A stretch of 64,000 nt of DNA from Devosia aurantiaca (GCF_011058215.1 NZ_JAALFG010000001.1:1307001-1371000); one strand, 5' to 3'; positions 27,235-37,726 are shown, numbered from the stretch's first letter. Numbers and translations are program-made. Notes: a model not told the origin generated them from the letters alone.

Positions 27235-27315
27235 GGTGAGCTTGTCGATCCACGATGTCGAGCCAGTGGCGGCCTTGGTGTTACGACCTCGTCCTTCGAC
27301 AAGCTCAGGATGAGG
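27229..27315. repeat. Inverted-repeat element, family C, copy 1
   Basis: Two ~27-30 base arms around a ~28 base centre. The left arm (27229-27255) reads CCTCATGGTGAGCTTGTCGA..., and the right arm (27284-27315) ends ...TCGACAAGCTCAGGATGAGG. Related copies lie at 44787-44905 and 47892-47982. This copy sits inside the siderophore permease operon, and its left arm supplies the start codon of the second permease. Confidence 0.85.
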
Positions 27316-27328
27316 TCTGCTGCGGAGG

Positions 27329-28309
27329 TCATGCATGGCGCGGCGTCCGCAGCAGCAGATACAAGAACACGGCCGCACCGACGACGCCCATGACGACGGC
27401 GATCGGGATTTCATAGGGGAAGCGGATCAACCTTCCGACGATGTCGCAGGCCAGCACCATGGCCGCGCCGCCGACCGTCACCCAGGGCACGGTGCGCCGC
27501 ATGTTGTCGCCCACCATGAGGCTGACGATATTGGGCACGATCAGTCCCAGAAATGGGATTGAGCCGACCGAAACCAGCACTACGGCGCTGACCAGCGAGA
27601 CTATCACCAGGCCCAGCGTCATGACGCGCTTGTAGTTGAGGCCCAGATTGGTGGTGAAATCCTTGCCCATGCCGGCAACGGTGAAGCGATCGGCGGCCAC
27701 ATAGGCGAGGACGCAGCAGACGAGCCCGATCCACAAGAGCTCGTAGCGCCCGCGGATGACGCCGGAAAAGTCGCCCATGTTCCAGGCAAGAAGCGATGCC
27801 ATGAGGTTGGCGCGATAGGCGATAAAGGCCGTCAGCGCTCCGATCACCCCGCCCAGCATGATGCCGACCAGCGGCACGAGGAGCACATCGCGCAACGGGA
27901 CAGCCTTGAGGATGCGCAAGAATAGGGCCGTGCCACCCAGCGCAAAAAGGGCCGAAACGGCCATTTTGGCCACCAGCGGCCAGCCCGGCGCGAGCAGCGT
28001 CACGGTGAGAAAGCCGAGAGCGGCCGATTCGCTGGTGCCGGTGGTAGAGGGCTCGACGAAGCGATTGCGGACGACCATCTGCATCACCAGCCCGCCGATC
28101 GCCATGGACGCGCCGGCTAGAACCAGCGCCAACGTCCGCGGCACCCGGCTGACCAGAAAAACCTCGACCGCCCGCGGCTCCGCCGTTCCCGCCAGCAGAG
28201 CAGGCAGCGACACATCGCTGACGCCGACGAAGAGGCTGACGAGAGCGAGGAGGGCCGTGGCAACAATGGCGAGGATCAGAAATGGCTCGGGTTGATGGTA
28301 GTTCGACAT
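27329..28309 (-). CDS. Iron-siderophore ABC transporter permease (first)
   Basis: FecCD-type permease of 326 residues, YclN/FatD-like, with nine or more membrane segments. Family stretches are VSRVPRTLALVLAGASMAI, MQMVVRNRFVEPSTTGTSE, and GSIPFLGLIVPNIVSLMVGD. It pairs with the second permease to form the channel. A palindromic repeat lies on each side of the gene. Confidence 0.94.
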   Translation of the reverse strand: MSNYHQPEPFLILAIVATALLALVSLFVGVSDVSLPALLAGTAEPRAVEVFLVSRVPRTLALVLAGASMAIGGLVMQMVVRNRFVEPSTTGTSESAALGFLTVTLLAPGWPLVAKMAVSALFALGGTALFLRILKAVPLRDVLLVPLVGIMLGGVIGALTAFIAYRANLMASLLAWNMGDFSGVIRGRYELLWIGLVCCVLAYVAADRFTVAGMGKDFTTNLGLNYKRVMTLGLVIVSLVSAVVLVSVGSIPFLGLIVPNIVSLMVGDNMRRTVPWVTVGGAAMVLACDIVGRLIRFPYEIPIAVVMGVVGAAVFLYLLLRTPRHA

Positions 28310-28341
28310 TAGGCCCGTTTATCCATCATGGTGGCAGGCTC

Positions 28342-28486
28342 CTGCGCCTCCCTCCCCTTGAGGGGGAGGGAATGAGGGTGGGGTGGAGCCTACGAGTGGA
28401 GAGTGGGACAGTGCCCCACCCCACCCCAGCTTCGCTAGGCCTACCGGCTAGCTTCGCTACCCTCCCCCTCAAGGGGAGGGAGCGCA
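28342..28486. repeat. Long palindromic intergenic repeat, family A, copy 1
   Basis: About 145 bases that fold back on themselves. The arms CTCCCTCCCCTTGAGGGGGA (about 28348-28367) and TCCCCCTCAAGGGGAGGGAG (about 28462-28481) are near-perfect complements; the inner GGGTGGGGTGG and CCACCCCACCCC also pair. The same element recurs at 37568-37711. It separates the binding-protein gene from the permease genes of one operon, so it may modulate their relative expression. Confidence 0.88.
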
Positions 28487-28509
28487 GAGCCCAGGCGCTG
28501 TGCTCGATC

Positions 28510-29426
28510 TTAGCTGTTCAAACCTTCCAGCACCTGGTCGAGCAGCAGCATGACGCCCTGGTAGCCGTGCATGGAAATGTAGCTGACCTGCGGATCGAGA
28601 TAAACGATCTGGCCTTCCTTGGCCGCCGTGGTCTGGTTGAAGAGCTCGTTGTCGAGCAGCGCTTCGGCCGAGCCGGCATTTTCGCCGGTGCCGGCATCGC
28701 GATCGACCACGAAGACCCAGTCCGGGTTCACTTCGAGCAGGAATTCGAACGAGACGGCATCGCCGCCATGGTCGCCATCGGCCACGTCGGCCAGCGCCGA
28801 AGCCATGCCGACATTGTTGTAGATCCAGCTGACGCGCGAGTCGGGACCATAGACGCCGAGCTTGCCGGCATTGGTGACCAGCACCAATGCGGTGCCCTTG
28901 CCTTCGGCCGCAGCCGTGACTTCAGCTAGCTTGGCATCGAGCTCGTCATTGAGCGCCGTCGCGTGGTCGGCCATGTCGAAGATGTCGCCGAGCTTGACCA
29001 TATTGGCTTTGACGCCGGCGACGATATCGGTGTTGTCGACCGAAAGGTCGATGGTGGGGACGATGTCCTTGGAAGTTTCGAAGGCTGCTGCCGAACGGGC
29101 GGCAACGAAATAGACGTCGGCTTCCGCCGCGGCGATGCCTTCGAAGTCGGGCTCGAACAGCGAGCCGATCTGGATAGCGTCGGCTGGGATCTGGTCGGCC
29201 AGATAGGTCGGCGCATTGGAGGAGGGCACGCCGGCGACTGCGATACCCATGGCGCTGAGGTCATCGAAGACGGCCCAATCCTGGACCAGCACTTTCTCGG
29301 GCACGCCGGAGATCGTCACGTCGCCCTGGGGGTGGAGATTACCTTGTCCTGGGCAAAGGCCGGCGTCAGCGACAGGGCGCCAACAAGGGTGGCGAGGAGG
29401 GCGGTGGTGCGGAAAAGCGCGCTCAA
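28510..29426 (-). CDS. Iron-siderophore ABC transporter substrate-binding protein (frameshifted)
   Basis: Periplasmic binding protein of about 305 residues after correction (FatB/YclQ type). A TTG at 29426, seven bases after AGGAG, opens a signal peptide (ALLATLVGALSLTPAFAQD). The frame breaks at the G run 29328-29332; one added base joins DKVISTP to QGDVTISGVPEKVLVQDW. Later landmarks are VYFVAARSAAAF, GKLGVYGPDSRVSWIYNNVG and NPDWVFVVDRDAG. It should deliver a ferric siderophore to the two permeases downstream. Confidence 0.9.
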
Positions 29427-29544
29427 GCGAGTGCTCCTGAGGAAATTGCGGGAGGCGCCGATATGGTGACGACGCTTGTCCGCTTTCCTATCTTCGCGCT
29501 CGCAAGCCTGTCAAAGGATAATATGATCTATTTTGTCGTGTTAT

Positions 29545-30456
29545 CTACGCGCTCGGAAGATAAGTCTCGCTGGCGAGGGCCATGAAGCTCTTCATTGCGG
29601 CCGAAAGCGGGCTCGACTTGCGCCGCGCCACCAGCAATTGCCGCATCGCCCAAGGCTCGGCCAAGGGGGCGCAGACGAGGTCGGTGCCGGCGAGAAGATG
29701 AAGGCTTGTCGAGCGCAGAAAGCCGATGCCGAACCCGGCTTCCACCATGCGCACGAGGGCAGGAAAGCTTTCGACGCGCAGGCTTTCCGTCAAGGCAACG
29801 CCGCTTTTTTCCGCCGCTTCCACGAGGAGACGATTGAGCGATCCGGCATGGTGGATGCCCACGATCGCATGGGGCAGCACCGCATCGAAGCGCACGGATT
29901 TGCGCGGCTCGATCTGGGCCGCCAGAGGATGTTCGGGCGGCACCAGCACCCATACCCGCTCATCCTCGAAGGGGCGGATATCGAAGCGGGAGAAATCGTA
30001 ATTGTCGGAAACGATGGCGACGTCCGCCTGGCCCTCGTCTAGCGCCAGAAGCGCCTTTGCAGCGCCCATTTCGCTGATGGCGATGTCGATACCATTATGC
30101 CTGACGGCAAATTTGGCCAGGAGTTCCGGCAGTCGCCCGGTGAGGGCAGAGCTCGTACAGGCAAGGCGCAGGCTGCCCCGCTGACCGGAGCCGAAATCGT
30201 CCATGATGGCATCAAGATCGGCGATCGAGCGCAACACGGTACGGCAGCCTCCGGCATAGGCCTCGCCGGCCGTGGTCAGCCTGACGCCGTGTGCCGAGCG
30301 GTCGAACAGAACGACGCCCAAACGCGCTTCGAGGTCGGATACGCGGCGGCTGACCGCAGAGGAGGCGATGCCCTCACGCTCCGCCGCCCGCCCGATCGAT
30401 CCGGTCTCGGCCAAAAGCAAAATCAGGCGTGCAGTAACGCTGTCGAACGGTGCCAT
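29545..30456 (-). CDS. LysR family transcriptional regulator
   Basis: LysR regulator of 303 residues. The N-terminal winged helix-turn-helix contains AETGSIGRAAEREGIASSAV and SRRVSDLEARLGVVLFDRS, and the effector domain covers the rest (LRLACTSSALTGRLPELL onward). It lies 13 bases after the TauE/SafE permease gene on the same strand and may control that transporter. Effector unknown. Confidence 0.94.
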   Translation of the reverse strand: MAPFDSVTARLILLLAETGSIGRAAEREGIASSAVSRRVSDLEARLGVVLFDRSAHGVRLTTAGEAYAGGCRTVLRSIADLDAIMDDFGSGQRGSLRLACTSSALTGRLPELLAKFAVRHNGIDIAISEMGAAKALLALDEGQADVAIVSDNYDFSRFDIRPFEDERVWVLVPPEHPLAAQIEPRKSVRFDAVLPHAIVGIHHAGSLNRLLVEAAEKSGVALTESLRVESFPALVRMVEAGFGIGFLRSTSLHLLAGTDLVCAPLAEPWAMRQLLVARRKSSPLSAAMKSFMALASETYLPSA

Positions 30457-30469
30457 GGCGGCACCATAC

Positions 30470-31219
30470 TCATTGCATGCCCGCGAGCAAGCTCAAGCCG
30501 CGCAGGAGATAATAGGCGCCGATGACGGTGACGATCCAGCGCGTCCATTTGCGGAAACCGACATCGGTCAGCCGCTGCAGGAGGTGATAGCCAAGATTGG
30601 TGCCCGCCACTGCGAAGGGCGCAGCGATCAGCACCATCACCCAGTCGCCCCAGGCCATGGCGGTGGCGAGGGTGGAGTAGAACACGACCTTGACCGCGTG
30701 CGAGATCACCTGCGTCGCGGCCTTTGTAGCGATCACCTTGCGCCGGTCCATTTCGGTCCGGATGAAAAAGATGTCGACGGTGGGGCCAGAGACACCGACC
30801 GCCAGGTTGAGGCCGCCCGCAAGGAAACCGCAGAAGAAGGCGTGCACCGGCTTGGTGGCGTCGAGCGAGAGCCAATGCTTGGGAATCCAGACCAGAATCG
30901 GCATCAGCCCGATGGCGATGCAGACGGTGGCGAGATCGGGCGTGTAGCGGAGAATGAAAAGGAGGATCGCCGCGGCGGCTAGCCCGGTGCAGATGAAGCC
31001 GAGCGCGCGCCAGTCGATATAGGAGCGCGAGAACCAGGCGCGCGAGCCATTGGCGATGATCTGGATGGCGCCCTGCAGCGCGATCGCGGTCGCAACCGGC
31101 AAAAAGGTCAATAGTAGCGCGAGGAGGATCAAGCCTCCGGCCATGCCGAAAACGCCGGAAAGCGTCGAAGTCAGAAACACCGCAAGGGCGACCAGCGCCG
31201 GAATAATCAATCCACTCAT
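30470..31219 (-). CDS. TauE/SafE family membrane permease
   Basis: Membrane protein of 249 residues with about eight hydrophobic segments and the two-repeat layout of the TauE/SafE family: LSGVFGMAGGLILLALLL in the first half, AGGLNLAVGVSGPTVDIFF in the second. The family moves sulfonates, sulfite or other organic anions across the inner membrane. The ATG at 31219 was preferred over 31255 because the extra 12 residues look non-coding. It is followed by a LysR gene. Confidence 0.9.
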   Translation of the reverse strand: MSGLIIPALVALAVFLTSTLSGVFGMAGGLILLALLLTFLPVATAIALQGAIQIIANGSRAWFSRSYIDWRALGFICTGLAAAAILLFILRYTPDLATVCIAIGLMPILVWIPKHWLSLDATKPVHAFFCGFLAGGLNLAVGVSGPTVDIFFIRTEMDRRKVIATKAATQVISHAVKVVFYSTLATAMAWGDWVMVLIAAPFAVAGTNLGYHLLQRLTDVGFRKWTRWIVTVIGAYYLLRGLSLLAGMQ

Positions 31220-31470
31220 GGTCTTCTCATGCGCTTCACAGGCGCATCGCGCCATCGCGACTTAAGCAAGGGGGCTTGCTGGCCGGGGCAGGGCCAAGGC
31301 GTCTAGGCAAAAGGTTGCAGTCACGCTGCCTAAACTTTCCGCACTTTTGATCTTGAATGGCAGACGCAATCGCTCTTTTATGACACTCGCGAATTTTGAT
31401 TTGCCCGATCGCCGGCCGACGGTTTTCCCGCCTCCCCCTCGGGCTCCACAAATTATGTCTGGATAGTTCC

Positions 31471-33317
31471 TTGATCACGCTCAAGGCTGGCCGCGATCGT
31501 TCACGCGGCGATGCACTTGCCCATGTGGCCGCCGCTCACCGGGGAAGGGGGCAGAGCCCGCTTCTGCGCATCACGCTCTATTCGCTGCGCCATTACTGGC
31601 AGGCGAGCCTTGCCATTGGGGCAACCATTATCGCCTCGACCTTGCAGCTGATGATCCCGCGTCTTTTGGGGCACGCCGTTGACCAGGCGCAGACAACGCT
31701 CACCGTGGCCGGCGAGGGGGCGCAACAAGCGCTGATCTGGACCGCGCTGACGCTGCTGGTCGTGTCCGTGGCGCGCGGGCTCTTCACCCTGGTGCAGAAC
31801 TATTTTTCGGAATCGGTCGGCCACTATGTCGGCTACGAGCTGCGCCTCGCCTTTTACGACAAGGTGCAGCGGCTCTCCTATTCCTATCATGACCGCGTGC
31901 ATTCGGGCGACCTCATCACCCTCGGCCTGCTCGATCTCGATGGCGTGCGCATGTTCTTTGCGACCGGTTTCATCCGGGTCATCCTGCTTTCCGTGCTGAT
32001 CGGCGTCGGCGCCTATATGCTCTTGAGCACCGATATCCTGCTCGGCCTCCTGGCGCTGAGCTTTGTGCCCTTCGTCGCCTGGCGCTCGTCGGTCGCGCAA
32101 CTGGTGCTGCGCAAGACCTGGCTGGTCTTGCAGGAGCGCCTTTCCGTCCTGACCCGCGTCATGGAAGAAAATCTGGGCGGCATTCGCGTCGTCCGGGCCT
32201 TTTCCGGCCAGAAGCACGAGCTCGACAAATTCGATACCGCGTCGCAATCGGCGCTCGAGCTGGCGCATCAACGCGTTCTTGTTCGCGTTCGCAACACCTC
32301 GATGATGACCTTTTCCTTTTTTGCCGCCATGGGCCTCGTGCTCTGGGTCGGCGGCACCAAGGTCATTGCCGGCGAGCTCAGCGTCGGGACGCTGGCGAGC
32401 TTTCTGACCTTCATGACGATCCTGCAAATGCCGGTGCGCCAGCTTGGCCTCATGGTCAACGGTTTTGCCCGCGCCTCGACCTGCGGCTCCCGCTTTTTGC
32501 CTTTCTCGACGCGCCGATCGAGATCAAGAGCAAGCCGGAGGCAGCGCCGCTGACGGTCAGCAAAGGGACGTTGCGGTTCGAAAATGTCGAGTTCACCTAT
32601 CCCGGCGCCTCGCACCCGACGCTCAACGGCATCAGCTTTGAAGCCCATGCCGGCCAGACCATCGGCATCGTTGGCGCGCCGGGTTCGGGCAAATCCACCC
32701 TCGCGCACCTGATTCCGCGCTTTTACGACGTGACGGCCGGGCGCATCCTGATTGACGGACAGGACATTCGCGACGTGACGCTACAGTCGCTGCGCCGCTC
32801 GGTTGCCGTCGTGCAGCAGGACACGTTCCTCTTCACCACCACAATCGAAAACAACATCGCCTATGGCGACCCCTGGGCCAAGGAACGCAAGATCGAGCGC
32901 GCCGCCGAAAGCGCCCAGCTCCACAATTACATCATGGGCCTGCCGGCCGATTACGAAACCGTTGTCGGCGAACGCGGCGTGTCGCTCTCCGGTGGCCAGC
33001 GCCAGCGCCTCTCGATTGCTCGCTCGCTGGTGCTCAAACCTGCCGTTATGGTCTTCGACGACTCCACGGCTGCCATCGACGCCGGCACCGAGCATCGCAT
33101 CCGCTCTGCCATCCGCCGCTATGCCAAAGACCGCGTCACGCTGGTCATTGCCCACCGCCTGTCCTCGCTCATGCATGCCGACTTCATTCTATTCCTCGAA
33201 GACGGCCGTATCGTCGAACAGGGATCGCATGCCGAACTTCTGGAGCGCGGGGGTAAATATCGCGCCCTCTACGATCTCCAGACCCGGCCGGCCGACGACC
33301 TGGAGGCTGCAGAATGA
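31471..33317 (+). CDS. ABC exporter half-transporter, degenerate-site subunit (frameshifted)
   Basis: Half-size ABC exporter, about 615 residues after correction, with six membrane segments then an ATPase domain. Frame breaks at the T run 32494-32498. One added base joins ASTCGSR to FAFLDAPIEIKSKPEAAPL. Walker A is VGAPGSGKST, and the signature VSLSGGQRQRLS is canonical. Walker B reads VMVFDDSTAAID, with Asp where the catalytic Glu normally sits, as in the degenerate-site subunit of heterodimeric exporters. The start is uncertain: a TTG at 31471 is used, with an ATG at 31396 as alternative. It is coupled to the next gene by ATGA. Confidence 0.88.
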
Positions 33318-35213
33318 GCGTCATGGAAGAAGACGAACGCGAGGCCGCAGCCTTTCCCGGCCAGCGCCCGCCGCGCGCCTCGGTCGGCTCGCACCGCATC
33401 GAGGAAGAGGTCTTCGGCAAGGCATATGATCCGCAAACGGTGCGCCGCATCTGGGCGTACGTCCATCCCTACCGGCACAAGATCTACCTGTCGGTTGCCG
33501 CCGTCCTGATCTTTACCGCCACACAACTCGCCATTCCGCTGATCATCGGCAATGCCATCGACACCACCCCTCGTGGCCGGCGGCGATACTGCCAACCTGC
33601 TGCACGCCATCGTCGCCTTTGCGGTCGTCATCACCATCAATTTCGCTGCATCCTGGATCCAGGAGTCGCAAGTCGGTCAGGTCGCTGAAAATGTCCTCTT
33701 CGACATGCGCCGCGCCATGTTCGCGCAGCTGCAGCGCGTGTCGCTGAGCTTCATGGACAAGACCGAAGTCGGCCGCCTGATGAGCCGGCTTCAGGGCGAC
33801 GTCAATTCCATGCAGGAATTCCTCGAAACCTCGGTGGTTTCGGTGGGCGACATCGTCCTTCTCTTCGGCATCATCATCGTCTTGCTCAGCCTTGATCCCT
33901 GGCTTGGCCTCTTGACGCTGATCACCATGCCGATCCTCTTCATCATCCGCATTTTCTGGCTGCCGCCGGCGAAGCGCGCCTTCTGGGCCGCGCATGAAAC
34001 CAATTCGCTGACCGCCGGCGCCATGGCCGAAGGCATCAATGGCGTTCGCACGGTGCAGAATCTTGACCGCCAGAAGGTCAATTTCGACCTCTATGACGAT
34101 AAGGCCTATGACAACCTCCGCACCCAACTGACCGGCTCGAAGTTCGCCCAGGTCATGGTGCCGATCGTCGATTCCCTCACCGGCATTTCCATGGCCACCG
34201 TCATCGTGGTCGGTGGCTCGCTGGTGCTCAATGGATCGCTGCAGGTCGGCGTCATCGTCGCCTTCCTCTTCTATATCCAGCGCTTCTTCGACCCGATCCG
34301 CTCGCTGACCATGCAATATTCGATCATGCAGCGCGCCATGACCTCGGGCCGCCGCATCACCGAAGTGCTCGATCTGCCGGTGGTGATCGACGACAAGCCC
34401 GGCGCCGTTGTCCTTACCTCAGACATGGACGGCTCGGTCGCCTTCAACGACGTGACCTTCGGCTATGACCCGGCGCGCCCGGTGCTGAAAAACGTGTCCT
34501 TCCGCGTCAATCCGGGCGAAACCGTTGCCCTGGTGGGTCCGACTGGCTCGGGCAAGACCAGCGCTATGTCTCTGGTCCACCGCTTCTACGAAGTGCAGGG
34601 CGGGGCCGTCCTTGTCGGCGGCCACGATGTGCGCAACGTCACCCAGGAATCGCTGGGTGAACAGGTCGCCATGGTGCTGCAGGAGCCGTTCCTCTTCACC
34701 GGCACGATCTTTGAGAACATCCGCTACAACAAGCAGTCGGCCACCCTCGACGACGTCATTGCCGCCGCCAAGGCGGTGGGCGCCCACGACTTCATCTCCC
34801 GCTTCCGCAACGGCTACGACACGGTCCTTGAACAGCGCGGCTCGAATCTCTCGCTCGGCCAGCGCCAACTCCTGAGCTTTGCGCGCGCCCTCGTCGCCGA
34901 CGCCAAGATCCTCGTGCTCGACGAAGCCACTGCCAATATCGACAGCTATACCGAGCGACAGATCCAGAAGGCGCTCGAAATCCTGCTCGAAGGCCGCACC
35001 GGCATGGTGATCGCCCACCGTCTCGCCACCATCCGCGGCGCCGACCGCATCATTGTGCTGCAGAACGGCGAGAAGATCGAGGAAGGCAACCACGACCAGC
35101 TCATGGAGCTGGGCGGCCTCTATTCGCGCCTCTACAACATGAATTACGCCAGCTTCGACGATATTCCCGATGAGCTGGTGACGCAGGCAAACGCCAAGGC
35201 GGCGAGTACCTGA
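33314..35213 (+). CDS. ABC exporter half-transporter, consensus-Glu subunit (frameshifted)
   Basis: Partner half-transporter, about 632 residues corrected. Frame breaks at about 33562-33570 (one base too many), joining IIGNAIDT to LVAGGDTANLLHAIV. Six membrane segments precede the ATPase domain: Walker A LVGPTGSGKTS, Walker B ILVLDEATANID with the catalytic Glu. Its signature is altered to NLSLGQRQLLS, which is the complement expected in a heterodimer with the preceding subunit. Substrate unknown; lipids or drugs are usual for this class. Confidence 0.9.
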
Positions 35214-35271
35214 GAGAGCCTACGCAGCACGGAGACTGCATGCTAGGGTCGCGCATTCTTCGGAGCCATCC

Positions 35272-36537
35272 ATGCGCCTCGCCCTTGCTCTCCTGCCCCT
35301 CCTCGCCACGCCGGCCCTTGCCGATGCCGTCACCTATCGCGGCACGATCGGGACGCGCGAAGCGGTGTTCGAGTTCACCGAACCATCGGACGGCGCCGTG
35401 GCGGGGCGCTTTGCCTTCCTCGACGAGGGCAAGTCAGTGCCGCTCAACCCCGTATCCAACGACGGAAACGGCTGGACCCTCTCCGAAGAAGGTCTTTGCA
35501 CGCCCGATACCTGCACGTTCGACGACGATGGCGACGCCTCCGACGTGCCCGTTATCGCCCAATGGCAGCTGACGCTCGACGGCACGACGCTGACCGGCAC
35601 GCGCACGGGCATCGACAAGTCCAAGCAACAAGCCATTGCCGCCCAAGAACTGGGCCGCCGGCCCTTCGAGGGCGAAGCAATCCCAGGAACGCTGCGCGAC
35701 AATTTCTTTGACGTTTATTATGAGCCCACGCTCGATCCGACTAAGGCTGTCTACGAGCTGGCCCTGACCGACGTACCCCTTGTGGAGCAATCGCGCGGGC
35801 GGGTCGGCGACGCCGAGATCGCCATGATGGTCGATCCGCGCACCAAGTTCGAATTTCCTCATGTGATCGACCTTCCGGGCAATGGCGATGTGGACGCCGC
35901 CAACGCCATCCTCGACGAGAAGCACGCCGCCCTCAGCCTCTGGGCGCTCGATTGCCTCTCCACCGCTTACATCGCCTTTGGCGGCAACCAATGGAACTTG
36001 GATCAGGCCTCGCTCGGCTATATGGACGAGGAAAATGTCGAGTTCAGCTTCGGCAATTCCAAGCTGATCAGCTGGAAAGAAAGCGGCAGCACCTGGTGCG
36101 GGGGCGCCCATCCCGACAACCACGTCGTCAGCTTCACCTATGACCTCGCCACCGGCAAACCCTTCGACTTTTCGCAAGTTCTGCGAGGGTGGACAGCGTC
36201 ATCCTATAGCGAGCCGGGTCCGGTCGACGTCGCCGCGGCACGGGAAAATCCGGAGGAATATGACTGGCAGCCGGACGACGCTCTGATCGCCTTTATCCGC
36301 GAGCGCATTCCTGCCGATCTCCTGGGCGAGGAACCCGAACTGGAAGAAACCTGCTTCGGCGAAGACGCCATCCGTGGCTATGTCGATCTTCGCTTTGCCC
36401 CTGGCCCGAGCGTGGTCTTCACCAATTCGGGCTTCCCGCATGTGATCGGCGTTTGCGACGGCGACCTCGTCACAGTGCCTTTGGCCGAGCTTGGCGACCT
36501 GCTGACGCCCGAGGCCATGAGCTACTTCGCCGATTAG
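35272..36537 (+). CDS. Secreted protein of unknown function (RsiV/DUF3298-like C-terminus)
   Basis: Protein of 421 residues with a short signal peptide (ALALLPLLATPALADA). The N-terminal third is a beta-rich segment of unknown type. The C-terminal part contains STWCGGAHPDNHVVSFTYDL and GKPFDFSQVL, resembling the DUF3298/RsiV-type domain. Likely periplasmic. The stop overlaps the end of the convergent DUF1624 gene by 4 bases. No function can be assigned. Confidence 0.72.
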   Translation: MRLALALLPLLATPALADAVTYRGTIGTREAVFEFTEPSDGAVAGRFAFLDEGKSVPLNPVSNDGNGWTLSEEGLCTPDTCTFDDDGDASDVPVIAQWQLTLDGTTLTGTRTGIDKSKQQAIAAQELGRRPFEGEAIPGTLRDNFFDVYYEPTLDPTKAVYELALTDVPLVEQSRGRVGDAEIAMMVDPRTKFEFPHVIDLPGNGDVDAANAILDEKHAALSLWALDCLSTAYIAFGGNQWNLDQASLGYMDEENVEFSFGNSKLISWKESGSTWCGGAHPDNHVVSFTYDLATGKPFDFSQVLRGWTASSYSEPGPVDVAAARENPEEYDWQPDDALIAFIRERIPADLLGEEPELEETCFGEDAIRGYVDLRFAPGPSVVFTNSGFPHVIGVCDGDLVTVPLAELGDLLTPEAMSYFAD

Positions 36538-37518
36538 TTGGCGTTGAGGTCCGGATAGATCAGCTGCGAGCACTGCCGGTTATTGCGATCGAGCACCGCC
36601 TGGTCTTCAGCGGTGAGGATACCGGTAAAGACCTGCTCCCAAAGATTGTCGCGCTCGACCCCTTCGAGCCCGCATTGGCAATAGGTGGCGCACAATGCCG
36701 CCGTCGTGCCCGAAGCTTCGCAGCTCGATTGGCAGGAGCGGAGGAAATCGATCTCGCGGCCTGCCTCTTGGGTGCCCATGGCCATCGACAGCGGCATGAT
36801 GATCGCAAGGAGCAGCGGCTGGTGCACGAGGTAGATGACGAGGCTCCACCGCCCCATCCACGCGAGAACGCGCGCCAAGCGATTGCGCGGCTGGATGGCG
36901 GCAAGCTTATCGAGCAATGCGGTTTGCCTAACCAGCCGCATGGCAAGGACGCCCAGCAGCACGACGCCGAGCCAGGGGAAAAGCGGCACGAGGTCATTGG
37001 TCGGCGGCGGCACGACCCAGAAGCCGAGCCAGGAAAAGATACGCTCGTTAAAGAGCGGGTCTGAAAAAAAAAGGGCAGGGCAGGGCGATGATGACGGCCG
37101 CCACCAGCCCTGTCAGCCAAAGTGGCGTAAAGAGAAATGGCAGCGCCAGGAGGCTCGTCGCCGCGATGGCATGCAGCACGCCGAAATAAACAAAGCTTTC
37201 GGGGAAGGTGAACCAGGTCGAAACCGTGATGATCAGCGCGCCGCCGACCACGAAGCCCCAGCGCTTCCAGAAGGCGGACCAGCGCACGCCATCGCCATGC
37301 CCCAGCACCAGTCCAACGCCCACCAGGAACATGAAGGCGGAAAGGATGGTGCGCGCGAAAAGGACCCAGCCCGGGTCGAAGCCGACATCCACCGGGATGA
37401 AGCGGTAAAAGGAGAGGTCCCAGGAGAGATGGTAGATCGCCATGGCGATGATGGCGACGCCACGGGCGATATCGACAACGAGGAGGCGCGGGCGCTTCGG
37501 ATTGGCAGTCTGGCTCAT
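36534..37518 (-). CDS. DUF1624 / heparan-alpha-glucosaminide acetyltransferase-like membrane protein (frameshifted)
   Basis: Multi-pass membrane protein, about 327 residues after correction. The N-terminus RLLVVDIARGVAIIAMAIYH and LSWDLSFYRFIP are the DUF1624 signature, and WSLVIYLVHQPLLLA is its last membrane region. The frame changes in the A run 37064-37072 (one A too many on the plus strand), joining PFF to SDPLFNERIFSWLGFWVVP. Unusually, a soluble C-terminal tail follows with six cysteines, including CQSSC and YCQC. The family is suggested to transfer acyl groups to sugars; that role is not shown here. Confidence 0.82.
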
Positions 37519-37567
37519 GCGTCGCTCACCTTTGGACCGTCGTCCAGCTTACGCCAGAAAGCCGGTT

Positions 37568-37711
37568 CTTGCGCCTCCCTCCCCTTGAGGGGGAGGGATT
37601 GAGGGTGGGGTGGGGGTTGAACACTGGATCCTGCGAGCTTTGCCCCACCCCACCCAGCTTCGCTAGGCCCGAGGCCAAGCTGCGCTACCCTCCCCCTCTA
37701 GGGGAGGGAGA
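37568..37711. repeat. Long palindromic intergenic repeat, family A, copy 2
   Basis: Second copy of the element at 28342-28486, in the same orientation and again between two minus-strand genes. Left arm CTCCCTCCCCTTGAGGGGGA (37575-37594) pairs with TCCCCCTCTAGGGGAGGGAG (37691-37710). Inner GGGTGGGGTGG and CCCCACCCCACCC also pair. The conserved AGCTTCGCTAGGC after the inner arm is present in both copies. Confidence 0.88.
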
Positions 37712-37726
37712 AACCTCGGCTCTCGT

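Noticed and set aside
29427..29544. Iron-responsive operator ahead of the siderophore binding protein
   Set aside because: An AT-rich stretch and a TGTCAA that could be a -35 on the minus strand are present, but no recognisable Fur, Irr or RirA box and no good -10.
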